NCBI GenBank assembly: GCA_031286615.1
Contig: JAITUA010000013.1
Span: 372,001-436,000, forward strand
Length of the DNA: 64,000 nucleotides
Direction: 5' to 3'
DNA from: Chryseobacterium sp.
GTDB taxonomy: Bacteria; Bacteroidota; Bacteroidia; Flavobacteriales; Weeksellaceae
The notes under the pieces were generated by a model. It saw only the letters and a list, made by a program, of their open reading frames with translations, ran no database searches and was not told where the DNA came from. The first letter of the stretch is position 1. Each line of letters starts with the position of its first letter. Positions 42,953 to 50,401 of the stretch are shown in pieces. The position numbers and the translations under genes were made by a program.

Positions 42953-43711
42953 ATGAAAGGATTTTATAGCGTATTAGGCCTTGTTTACATGGTGACGACT
43001 TCATTCTACATTTCTCCAAGAATGGCGGTGAAAAGTGAGAATGTCAATACAACGAAAACAGAAAAAGTAGCTGAAACGAAATCTGTGAAGAGCAGCACAA
43101 CAGCTGTATTTTCATCAGAAGCACTATACCAATCAATTGCATTTGATCCTGAACATGAATTGAATTATGAAGTGTTCTCAAAAGCATTGACTGGATATGA
43201 AAATTTAAAAAAAGCAGGATTGCTTACCCAAGACTCGCATTTACTAACTATCTGCGATTTTTCTATGTCTTCTAACACAAAAAGACTTTGGATCATTGAC
43301 CTGGAAGACAAAAAAGTTCTGTTCAACTCATTGGTAGCACACGGAAAAAATACAGGCGAAGAATTTGCGACGAATTTTTCTAACAGGGAAAGTTCGTTAC
43401 AGAGCAGCTTAGGATTTTATATCACGGATGCAACCTATCAGGGTGACAATGGATATTCTCTGAAGTTATTGGGAATGGATAAAGGGTTTAATGATGCGGC
43501 TTACAGAAGAGCAATTGTTTTACACGGCGCTGATTATGTAAGCGATGCATTTGCAGCCATGCACAAAAGAATCGGAAGAAGCTGGGGATGTCCCGCGGTT
43601 CCAAGAGAGCTGACACAATCTATCATTAATACGATTAAAGGTAAAAACTGTCTGTTCATCTATTATCCCGATCAGAATTATCTTTCTTCTTCAGAATGGT
43701 TGAAAGCATAA
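42953..43711 (+). CDS. Murein L,D-transpeptidase-like protein (YkuD_2 type)
   Basis: A 252-residue exported protein with an N-terminal hydrophobic signal (about 1-20), a Lys/Thr-rich linker, then a catalytic domain: LWIIDLEDKKVLFNSLVAHGKNTG, IVLHGADYVSDAF and RIGRSWGCPAVP, whose Cys is the predicted nucleophile. This S-x-G-C-P pattern is the PF13645-type variant of the L,D-transpeptidase fold. It would act on peptidoglycan cross-links or lipoprotein attachment; the substrate is not known. Confidence 0.88.
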   Translation: MKGFYSVLGLVYMVTTSFYISPRMAVKSENVNTTKTEKVAETKSVKSSTTAVFSSEALYQSIAFDPEHELNYEVFSKALTGYENLKKAGLLTQDSHLLTICDFSMSSNTKRLWIIDLEDKKVLFNSLVAHGKNTGEEFATNFSNRESSLQSSLGFYITDATYQGDNGYSLKLLGMDKGFNDAAYRRAIVLHGADYVSDAFAAMHKRIGRSWGCPAVPRELTQSIINTIKGKNCLFIYYPDQNYLSSSEWLKA

Positions 43712-43715
43712 AAAT

Positions 43716-43745
43716 AAAAAGGCAGTCAGAATAGACTGCTTTTTT
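43716..43745 (+). terminator. Terminator of the L,D-transpeptidase gene
   Basis: AAAAAGGCAGTC pairs with GACTGCTTTTTT (one G-U pair), loop of six, 4 bp after the stop. Confidence 0.82.
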
Positions 43746-43766
43746 ATTGATTAATGGCATAGAAAC

Positions 43767-43801
43767 AAAAATCCCTGTATGATTTTTCATACAGGGATTT
43801 T
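43767..43801 (-). terminator. Terminator of the tetR-thiolase-thioesterase-fabF operon
   Basis: Perfect stem ATCCCTGTATGA / TCATACAGGGAT with a TTTT loop and flanking A/T runs, 17 bp past the fabF stop on the minus strand. Confidence 0.88.
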
Positions 43802-43818
43802 CAGTTATTTGAATCAGA

Positions 43819-45060
43819 TTAGCTGAATTTCTTGAAAATTAAAGTAGCATTATGTCCTCCGAATCCAAAAGCATTGCTTAAAGCGTAGGTAATATCTTTT
43901 TCCTTTGCTTCTCCAAATACAATATTGATATCCTGCGGAATATTCTCATCAATGCTGTGAAGATTGATCGTTGGTGGAATAATACCATTTTGAATGGCTT
44001 TAATAGAAAGAATCGCTTCCACCGCACCAGCAGCACCCAATAAATGACCTGTCATAGATTTTGTTGCACTGATATCAAGATTTTTGCTTCCTTTAAATAA
44101 TTTATTAATTCCATTGAGCTCTACCAGATCTCCAAGCGGAGTAGAAGTAGCATGAGGATTAATGTAATCAATATCATCTACATTGATTTCTGCTTCGTTT
44201 AAAGCCAGTTGCATCGCTTTGATAGCGCCCACTCCGTCCGGATGAGGTGCCGTCATGTGATAAGCATCCGCTGTCATGGCTGCTCCTACCAATTCTGCGT
44301 AGATTTTTGCTCCTCTTGCTTTAGCGTGTTCATATTCTTCAAGAATCAATGTTCCTGAACCTTCACCCATTACAAAACCATCTCTGTCTGCATCGTAAGG
44401 ACGGCTTGCGGTCGCAAAATCATCATTTCTTGTAGACATGGCTTTCATAATGGAAAATCCACCGATAGAGGCTGGAGAAATTGCGGCTTCAGAACCACCG
44501 CTCACGATCACTTTCGCTTTTCCGAGACGGATATAGTTGAAGGCATCCATCAACGCTGTATTTCCGGTAGCACATGCTGAAACAGTTGTATAATTAATTC
44601 CCTGAAGACCATATTTCATGGAAATCATTCCTGATGCCATATTGGCAATAAATTTCGGGACAAAGAAAGGGTTGAATCTTGGCGTTCCGTCACCGGCTGC
44701 AAAATTCATCACCTCGCTTTCAAAAGTCCACATTCCACCTTGTCCTGTTCCCCAGATGACACCTACATCAAATGGATCCATATTTTCCAGTTCAAGTCCG
44801 GAATCTTTAAGAGCTTCCGCGGTAGAATACATGGCATATTGTGAAAATAGATCACTTCTTTTGATTTCGTTGTGTGTTAAATGAAGTTTTGGATCAAAAT
44901 TTTTAACCTCACAAGCGAAATGTACTTTAAATTTTTCTGTGTCGAAATGGGTAATATTATTAGCTCCACTCATTCCATTGATACTGTTTTGCCAAAATTC
45001 TTCGACATTATTTCCCAAAGGCGTCACCGCGCCAAGACCTGTAATGACAACTCTCTTCAT
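43819..45060 (-). CDS. fabF: Beta-ketoacyl-ACP synthase II
   Basis: Condenses malonyl-ACP with acyl-ACP in fatty acid elongation. 413 residues with the triad Cys163 (VSACATGNTALMDA), His in NPHATSTPLGD and His in SMTGHLLGAAGAVE. Length and motifs are typical. It is the last gene of an operon that begins with a TetR regulator, and starts 2 bp after the thioesterase stop. A housekeeping copy with acpP is not in the window, so this may be a specialised or extra FabF. Confidence 0.93.
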   Translation of the reverse strand: MKRVVITGLGAVTPLGNNVEEFWQNSINGMSGANNITHFDTEKFKVHFACEVKNFDPKLHLTHNEIKRSDLFSQYAMYSTAEALKDSGLELENMDPFDVGVIWGTGQGGMWTFESEVMNFAAGDGTPRFNPFFVPKFIANMASGMISMKYGLQGINYTTVSACATGNTALMDAFNYIRLGKAKVIVSGGSEAAISPASIGGFSIMKAMSTRNDDFATASRPYDADRDGFVMGEGSGTLILEEYEHAKARGAKIYAELVGAAMTADAYHMTAPHPDGVGAIKAMQLALNEAEINVDDIDYINPHATSTPLGDLVELNGINKLFKGSKNLDISATKSMTGHLLGAAGAVEAILSIKAIQNGIIPPTINLHSIDENIPQDINIVFGEAKEKDITYALSNAFGFGGHNATLIFKKFS

Positions 45061-45062
45061 AC

Positions 45063-45488
45063 TTAGTTATTGATTTTGAATAAATTCGAGGTTCCTCTTG
45101 CGATTAATCGTGTTTTGTCTGCATTCCATATTTCACATTGAGCGTTTACGAATTGCTTACCTCTTTTAATGATTTTAGTTTCAGCTACAATATTATCATT
45201 TTCTTTTGCAGTTGAAAAATAATCTATGACATTATTTATAGTGGTAATGAAAGAATTTTCATTTAAAGAAAACATGGTGGCACCAATAATATCATCAACA
45301 ATAGCAGCGGTAACACCACCATGCAGATTTCCTATAGGGTTTAGCCATTCCGGTCTTACGGTATATTGAAATTCCAGTTGCCCTTCCTCAACGGAAAGAA
45401 CAATTGGGTTCAGCCATTTCATAAAAGGAGACGGTGACTGATCAAATTCTTTTCCGATGAATTGCTGTAATTGTGCTAATCTATCCAT
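45063..45488 (-). CDS. PaaI-type hotdog-fold thioesterase
   Basis: A 141-residue protein from the ATG at 45488 (MDRLAQLQQFIGKEFD). The hotdog signature PIGNLHGGVTAAIVDDIIGATMF holds the catalytic Asp, and the sheet VETKIIKRGKQFVNAQCEIW follows. Such enzymes hydrolyse acyl- or aryl-CoA. Its place between a thiolase and fabF suggests an acyl-CoA substrate in the same pathway. A longer upstream frame overlaps the thiolase gene and lacks family similarity. Confidence 0.88.
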   Translation of the reverse strand: MDRLAQLQQFIGKEFDQSPSPFMKWLNPIVLSVEEGQLEFQYTVRPEWLNPIGNLHGGVTAAIVDDIIGATMFSLNENSFITTINNVIDYFSTAKENDNIVAETKIIKRGKQFVNAQCEIWNADKTRLIARGTSNLFKINN

Positions 45489-45499
45489 ACTTTCAATTT

Positions 45500-46768
45500 T
45501 TATTTCTCTAAAATCATGGTTACTCCCTGCCCACGCGCGGCACAAATGGATATAAAACCTTTTCCACTGCCTTTTTCGTGAAGTAATTTTGCCAGAGTTG
45601 CGATAATTCTTCCTCCTGTTGCTGCAAAAGGATGGGCAGCAGCAAGGCTTCCGCCTTTTACATTCAGTTTACTTCTATCAACCTTTCCAAGAGCTTTCTC
45701 CAGTCCGAATTTTTTAGCCAATTCATCATTTTCCCAAATTTTTATAGTCGCTAAAACCTGCGCAGCAAATGCCTCATGGATTTCGTAGTAATCAAATTCT
45801 GAGAGATTCATATTGGCTTTTTTCAGCATTCTCTCGGCTGCAAAAACTGGTGCTAAAAGTAAATCCTGCTTGTTTTCAATATATTCTATCCCTGCCAATT
45901 CTGAGAAGGTGATATAGGCTAAAACAGGAAGATTGTTGGCATTAGCCCATTCTTCACTGGCAAGTAATATTGCCGAAGCTCCATCAGTAAACGGTGTTGA
46001 GTTTCCGGCTGTTAAAGTTCCGTTTTGCTTATCAAAAGCAGGTTTCAGTTGTGAAAGTTTTTCAATACTACTGTCACGGCGCATGTTGTTATCTTTATCC
46101 AGACCAAATGCGGGAGTGATCATATCATTAAAAAAGCCTTCGTCATAAGCTTTTGCCATATTCTGATGACTTTTTAAAGCTAATTGATCCTGTTCTTCTC
46201 TGGAAATGTTGTAATATTTTGCGGTGATTTCTGTATGTTCACCCATTACCAAGCCTGTTTTTGGTTCCTGTCCCTTATAAGGAATAGGCATCCAGTCTTT
46301 CAGTTTCGGGCTTAGCAGTTGTTTTAGTTTTCCGAATGCTGATTTTTCTTTATTTGCTTTTAACAAAGCTTTTCTTAATCGAGGTGAAGATTCAAATGGG
46401 ATATTACTCATTGCTTCCACTCCACATGCAATACCGCAGTCTATCTGGCCCAGAGCAATTTTATTTCCAATGTAAATGGCGGCTTCAATTCCTGTATCAC
46501 ATGCCTGTTGAAGATCACAAGCAGGAGTAGCGGGATCAAGAGTTGTATTCATTACGGTTTCCCTGATGAGGTTGCTTTCAGAAATATGTTTGATAACAGC
46601 ACCTCCGGCCACTTCTCCGAGTCTTTTTCCTTTAAGATGATAACGATCTATCAGTCCGTTGAGGGAAGCGAGCAGCAGATCCTGGTTTCCCTGTTCTGAA
46701 TAAGCGGTATTCATTCTGGCGAAAGGAATTCTGTTGTATCCTACGATAGCCACTTTTTTTGTTTCCAT
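45500..46768 (-). CDS. Acetyl-CoA C-acyltransferase (thiolase, FadI-like)
   Basis: A 422-residue thiolase from the ATG at 46768 (METKKVAIVGYNRIPFARMN). The nucleophile is Cys90 in CDLQQACDTGIEAA, the general base His is in YEIHEAFAAQVLA, and the second Cys is in ISICAARGQGVTMI. It would cleave or form 3-ketoacyl-CoA. Length and a TGG.IIATLAKLLHEKGSGKG region place it near FadI rather than the short biosynthetic thiolases. The operon with TetR, thioesterase and FabF suggests lipid-responsive control. Confidence 0.92.
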   Translation of the reverse strand: METKKVAIVGYNRIPFARMNTAYSEQGNQDLLLASLNGLIDRYHLKGKRLGEVAGGAVIKHISESNLIRETVMNTTLDPATPACDLQQACDTGIEAAIYIGNKIALGQIDCGIACGVEAMSNIPFESSPRLRKALLKANKEKSAFGKLKQLLSPKLKDWMPIPYKGQEPKTGLVMGEHTEITAKYYNISREEQDQLALKSHQNMAKAYDEGFFNDMITPAFGLDKDNNMRRDSSIEKLSQLKPAFDKQNGTLTAGNSTPFTDGASAILLASEEWANANNLPVLAYITFSELAGIEYIENKQDLLLAPVFAAERMLKKANMNLSEFDYYEIHEAFAAQVLATIKIWENDELAKKFGLEKALGKVDRSKLNVKGGSLAAAHPFAATGGRIIATLAKLLHEKGSGKGFISICAARGQGVTMILEK

Positions 46769-46778
46769 GTTGTATAAT

Positions 46779-47384
46779 TTATGATGGAAGAATATTGAGT
46801 TCATGATCAATCATGTAAGTGATTTTGTCTAAAGCATGGTTTAGAAAACTTTGATCACCCATTGTTTTTGAAAGCAGGATTCCGCCTTCAATAAGCATAA
46901 TAAATAAGGAAGCGTATTGCCCGGCATTGACTTTTTTATCAATTTCGCCCTTCTTTTGCCCCTCCAGAATAGCGTCTGATATTTTGGACATCCATTGCTC
47001 AAAGGATTTTTTAACCTGAGTTTTTAAAGCTGGGAAAGAATCATCTGCTTCTGTTGCGGCATTCATTAATGGACATCCGCCGTTGGCAAATACGAACTTC
47101 CAGTTTTTTCGGTAAAAATCTACAAAAGCATGAAGCTTATCCACGGACTTAGGATATTCTTCACCAAAAGATCGGCTGAGGGTTCTGCCCAGTAATCCGG
47201 CATTGTATTTATAGACTTCAATCGCTACTTCATCTTTGTTTTCAAAATTTCCGTAAATACTTCCTTTCGTCAGTCCGGTTACCTGGGTAATGTCGGACAG
47301 CGAAGTAGAGATATAGCCCTTTGTGTTAAAAAGAGTTGCTGTTTTCTCGATGATGTGCTGTTTTGTTTTTTCTGCCTTCGACAT
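46779..47384 (-). CDS. TetR/AcrR-family transcriptional regulator
   Basis: A 201-residue regulator. The N-terminal helix-turn-helix (FNTKGYISTSLSDITQVTGLTKGSIYGNFENKDEVAIEVY) is a textbook TetR DNA-binding domain; the rest is the helical ligand domain. It heads the operon tetR-thiolase-thioesterase-fabF, so an acyl-CoA or fatty-acid ligand is plausible. The palindrome at 47413-47436 in its own promoter is the likely operator. Confidence 0.92.
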   Translation of the reverse strand: MSKAEKTKQHIIEKTATLFNTKGYISTSLSDITQVTGLTKGSIYGNFENKDEVAIEVYKYNAGLLGRTLSRSFGEEYPKSVDKLHAFVDFYRKNWKFVFANGGCPLMNAATEADDSFPALKTQVKKSFEQWMSKISDAILEGQKKGEIDKKVNAGQYASLFIMLIEGGILLSKTMGDQSFLNHALDKITYMIDHELNILPS

Positions 47385-47402
47385 TATTAATGATTATACA
47401 TG

Positions 47403-47410
47403 CAAATATA
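47403..47410 (-). promoter_or_regulatory. -7 promoter element of the tetR operon
   Basis: Minus-strand TATATTTG matches TAnnTTTG, 19 bases before the ATG at 47384 and 2 bp from the operator palindrome. Confidence 0.6.
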
Positions 47411-47412
47411 CA

Positions 47413-47436
47413 AAAATATACCACTCGGTATATTTT
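47413..47436. promoter_or_regulatory. Probable TetR operator, perfect palindrome
   Basis: AAAATATACC (47413-47422) and GGTATATTTT (47427-47436) form a perfect 10-bp inverted repeat around ACTC. It covers the spacer and -33 region of the tetR promoter, so a bound dimer would block transcription. Confidence 0.8.
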
Positions 47437-47476
47437 ATTTGAAAATTTACCCGCTACAGATATTAAGAGCTTTAAA

Positions 47477-47542
47477 TTTTGGCTAAAGCCAATAGAATGG
47501 TTTTAAAATAAAAAACGGGCTAAAGCCCGTTTCTATTGATGT
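47477..47542. repeat. Dispersed double-hairpin element, inverted copy
   Basis: TTGGC TAAA GCCAA, then about 25 AT-rich bases, then ACGGGC TAAA GCCCGT and TTCTATTGATGTT. It is the reverse complement of the element at 34456-34520, with the same order and similar spacing. It lies between tetR and osmC. Confidence 0.8.
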
Positions 47543-47560
47543 TGAATTACTACTTTATTC

Positions 47561-47980
47561 TTAATTTTCTAAAGTAGCATTCAATGTAATTTCAAAGTTG
47601 AATGCTGCACTTACCGGGCATCCTTCTTCAGCAATTTTAGCAAATTTCTGGAATTCTTCTTCTGAGATTCCCGGAACTTTTGCTGTTAAAGTCAACTCAG
47701 ATTTTGTAATCTTCCCGATATTAGGATCAAGGGTGATTACAGAAGTTGTTTTTAACTCTTCAGGATTGTACCCTGCCTGTGAAAGCTCTGCATCTAGTTT
47801 CATTGTGAAACATCCGGCATGAGCTGCTGCCAGTAATTCTTCAGGGTTAGTCCCTACACCATCCGCGAAACGGCTGTTGAAAGAATATTGAGTTTGGTTT
47901 AAGGTTGTACTTTGAGTAGTTAAGTGTCCTTTTCCTTCTTTAATGGTACCGTTCCAAACGGCTGTTGCGTTACGTCTCAT
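47561..47980 (-). CDS. OsmC-family peroxiredoxin
   Basis: A 139-residue protein with the two redox cysteines of OsmC/Ohr proteins: Cys57 in LLAAAHAGCFTM and Cys121 in AEEGCPVSAAF. The opening MRRNATAVWNGTIKEGKGHLTTQS is typical of OsmC rather than Ohr. It reduces organic hydroperoxides in the cytoplasm. A complete promoter lies upstream, and an AraC regulator gene begins further up on the same strand. Confidence 0.93.
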   Translation of the reverse strand: MRRNATAVWNGTIKEGKGHLTTQSTTLNQTQYSFNSRFADGVGTNPEELLAAAHAGCFTMKLDAELSQAGYNPEELKTTSVITLDPNIGKITKSELTLTAKVPGISEEEFQKFAKIAEEGCPVSAAFNFEITLNATLEN

Positions 47981-48023
47981 AATGTTTGTTTTTTGTATTT
48001 AATGTTGTTTGATTTTGATGATA

Positions 48024-48054
48024 CAAAGGTATGTCTGCGGAATAGCATATTCAA
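48024..48054 (-). promoter_or_regulatory. Complete promoter of osmC
   Basis: On the minus strand, TTG (48054-48052), exactly 20 bp, then TACCTTTG (48031-48024). This is the best match in the window to the Bacteroidota consensus TTG-N19-21-TAnnTTTG, 44 bases before the ATG. Confidence 0.7.
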
Positions 48055-48067
48055 TAGATAAAAAGAC

Positions 48068-48934
48068 TTAAATATTGTACTTTTTTCCCGAAGAGTAATT
48101 TTTTTTAAAATTTGCTGGTGTGCTTCCGGTTTTATTCGTGAAAAGACGGTTAAAGTAAGCCGGATCTTCATAGCCGAGATCGTAAGCAATTTCTTTCACA
48201 GGTTTATCTGTATAAAAAAGTAACCTTTTTGCTTCTAATAAAATCCTGTTGATGATAAACTGATTGGGAGAATCCAGATTCAAATTTTTAAACTTATGGG
48301 TTAAGGTTTTCGGGGCAATGTGAAGCAAGTCTGCATAATCTGCTACATTATGCTTTTCTCTGAAATGAATTTCAAGATGTCTGCTGAAGTCTCTGAATAT
48401 ATCCAGTTCATTACCTGGTATTCTGATCGTATCATTATCTAAATTTTGCTTCTTCCATTTTCGGGTAGCGCGGATAATGATCTGTTTTACATACGTTCTG
48501 ATCATTTCTTCTGCAGAGGAATCTTGCCATTCAAGTTCATCTTTAATATTCTGAAAGAGATCTTTTATAAGAGTTGCTTCGGAAGGATCAAGTTCTACAA
48601 AGGGAATTTCAAATACATTATGAAAAAGAAGCCCATCGCAGGCCACTTCTTTATCATGAATCTGAATGCAATAAAAATCACGGTTATAGAAAAGAAGAAT
48701 AGATTCATCTTTTCCTTTTTGTATGCTTAGATGCTGGTTAGTCAGGAAAAAGAGTGAAGGTTTCTTTGTTTTATAATGATTAAAGTCTACCGTAAGTTCG
48801 TATCCTGAAGGAATGAAAAATACTTTGATATCAGTTCTGAAATGGTTCCCGTTAAAATTCTCCAGATTTCCTTCTGAAAATATTTCCAGTCCGAGTCTTT
48901 TATAGTGATCTTCAAAAATAAGCTGTTGGGGCAT
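48068..48934 (-). CDS. AraC-family transcriptional regulator
   Basis: A 288-residue regulator with an N-terminal cupin-like sensing domain and a C-terminal AraC pair of helix-turn-helix motifs (ADYADLLHIAPKTLTHKFKNLNL and KEIAYDLGYEDPAYFNRLFTNKTGSTPANFKK). It lies 87 bp upstream of osmC on the same strand, so it may control it. The effector is unknown. Confidence 0.9.
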   Translation of the reverse strand: MPQQLIFEDHYKRLGLEIFSEGNLENFNGNHFRTDIKVFFIPSGYELTVDFNHYKTKKPSLFFLTNQHLSIQKGKDESILLFYNRDFYCIQIHDKEVACDGLLFHNVFEIPFVELDPSEATLIKDLFQNIKDELEWQDSSAEEMIRTYVKQIIIRATRKWKKQNLDNDTIRIPGNELDIFRDFSRHLEIHFREKHNVADYADLLHIAPKTLTHKFKNLNLDSPNQFIINRILLEAKRLLFYTDKPVKEIAYDLGYEDPAYFNRLFTNKTGSTPANFKKNYSSGKKYNI

Positions 48935-49134
48935 ACTTTAACTTTAGTTTAAAGATACAAAAAAGCATGATTTGAACTGTATTAAATTATTGAAACCCAA
49001 ATTTCTGATGTCTGACATATAAAATTGGAATAAAATAAATCGAAAATATGTTTTTACATTGATATTATTTTATCATTTTTACAAAGATTTGTGCCGCAAC
49101 CTATATTATTAACCCTTTTTTCATAACTCCCTGT

Positions 49135-50013
49135 ATGAGCGAATTAGAAAATATTCTGAGAGAAATAACTCCACTATCTCCTGAGGATAGTTTTCTCGTG
49201 TTTGACAGGATTAAAGCGTCATTTGACTTTCCGTATCACTATCATCCGGAAATTGAAATCAACTTTATCTACAAAGGGAAAGGGTACCGCAGGATGGTAG
49301 GAGATCACACCGGAGAAATCGGGAATATAGAACTGGTATTGGTAGGACCAAATTTACCACATTGTTGGGCAAATTACAGATGCAAAAACAGGAAAACTCA
49401 CGAAATCACAATACAATTTAATCAGGATTTCTTTCAGCAGTCACTGATGGAGAAAAATATTCTGAAGCCCATCAACAACCTGATGAAAGACTCTATCAGA
49501 GGGATTCTTTTTTCTTCTGAAACCGCTGAGAAACTAAAAGATTCGTTTCTCAACCTGTCAAAGATGAACAGTTTTGAATCTTTCATAGAAATAATGAAGA
49601 TTCTGAATGAACTGGCAGTTGCAGAAAACAAAACGCTTTTGTCTTCGTATAGTATTGAGCTTGAGACCTTTGCTGATAATGATAAAATGAAGATTATCCA
49701 CGATTTTGTTCATAAAAATTTTGAAAATAAGATTACGCTGGATAAAGTGGCTTCTATGGTGAATATGAGTAATGTAACGTTCAACAGATTCATTAAAAAA
49801 AGAACGGGAAAAACCTTTATCAATTATCTTAATGAGATAAGAATCAGCTATGCTGCGCGTTGGCTGATGGAAAAGAATCTTACTGTTTTTGAAATTGCTT
49901 TTGAAGCCGGCTTTAATAATATTGCCAACTTCAACAAGGTATTTAAGTCAATCAAAAAGACAACTCCTACTGAATTTAAGGAACAATTTAAAGGAGTGAA
50001 AAAAATTGAATAA
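49135..50013 (+). CDS. AraC-family regulator with cupin sensor, upstream of the PUL
   Basis: A 292-residue protein. The N-terminal cupin has FDFPYHYHPEIEINFIYKGKG and LVGPNLPHCW, the pattern of sugar-sensing AraC regulators. The C-terminal domain has KVASMVNMSNVTFNRFIKKRTG and VFEIAFEAGFNNIANFNKVFKSIKKTTPTEFK. It directly precedes the susC operon on the same strand, with a terminator between. It is the most likely regulator of the glycan locus, since no ECF-sigma/anti-sigma pair or hybrid two-component system is present. Confidence 0.9.
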   Translation: MSELENILREITPLSPEDSFLVFDRIKASFDFPYHYHPEIEINFIYKGKGYRRMVGDHTGEIGNIELVLVGPNLPHCWANYRCKNRKTHEITIQFNQDFFQQSLMEKNILKPINNLMKDSIRGILFSSETAEKLKDSFLNLSKMNSFESFIEIMKILNELAVAENKTLLSSYSIELETFADNDKMKIIHDFVHKNFENKITLDKVASMVNMSNVTFNRFIKKRTGKTFINYLNEIRISYAARWLMEKNLTVFEIAFEAGFNNIANFNKVFKSIKKTTPTEFKEQFKGVKKIE

Positions 50014-50062
50014 TGTGCTTTTGAGATACACTCTTTTCTACACAATCAGCTCAAAATAAAAT

Positions 50063-50092
50063 AAAAATCCGGGTATTGATATCTGGATTTTT
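50063..50092 (+). terminator. Terminator of the AraC gene
   Basis: AAAAATCCGGGTAT pairs with ATATCTGGATTTTT (two G-U pairs), followed by T-rich sequence, 49 bp after the stop. Confidence 0.78.
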
Positions 50093-50401
50093 TTTTGTTA
50101 AAAACGTTGATAAATCCTCTTTTTTTGATTGATTTTAAGATGGTGTATTTTGTTGATATATAGTGGTTTAATTGGTTTTAAATAAAATTGCTGAAAAAAT
50201 AATATCGTTTTATGATAAAATAGTATTATATCAGACTGGCTACAAAATTTAGATTTGTGAATGTGAATTAAATCTTAACAAAACTTTAAATAATTTAATA
50301 CATAAACGGCAAAGTTTTACTGAAAAAACAATAATTTATTTTGTATTGAAAATTAAAGTAATGTCACTGATTCTCAATTAAATCTAACGAATCTAAACCT
50401 T
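50093..50401. other. Intergenic region upstream of susC
   Basis: About 310 AT-rich bases that should hold the promoter and leader of the polysaccharide-utilisation operon. No exact TAnnTTTG with a spaced TTG could be chosen, and no open frame or strong hairpin is seen. Confidence 0.45.
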
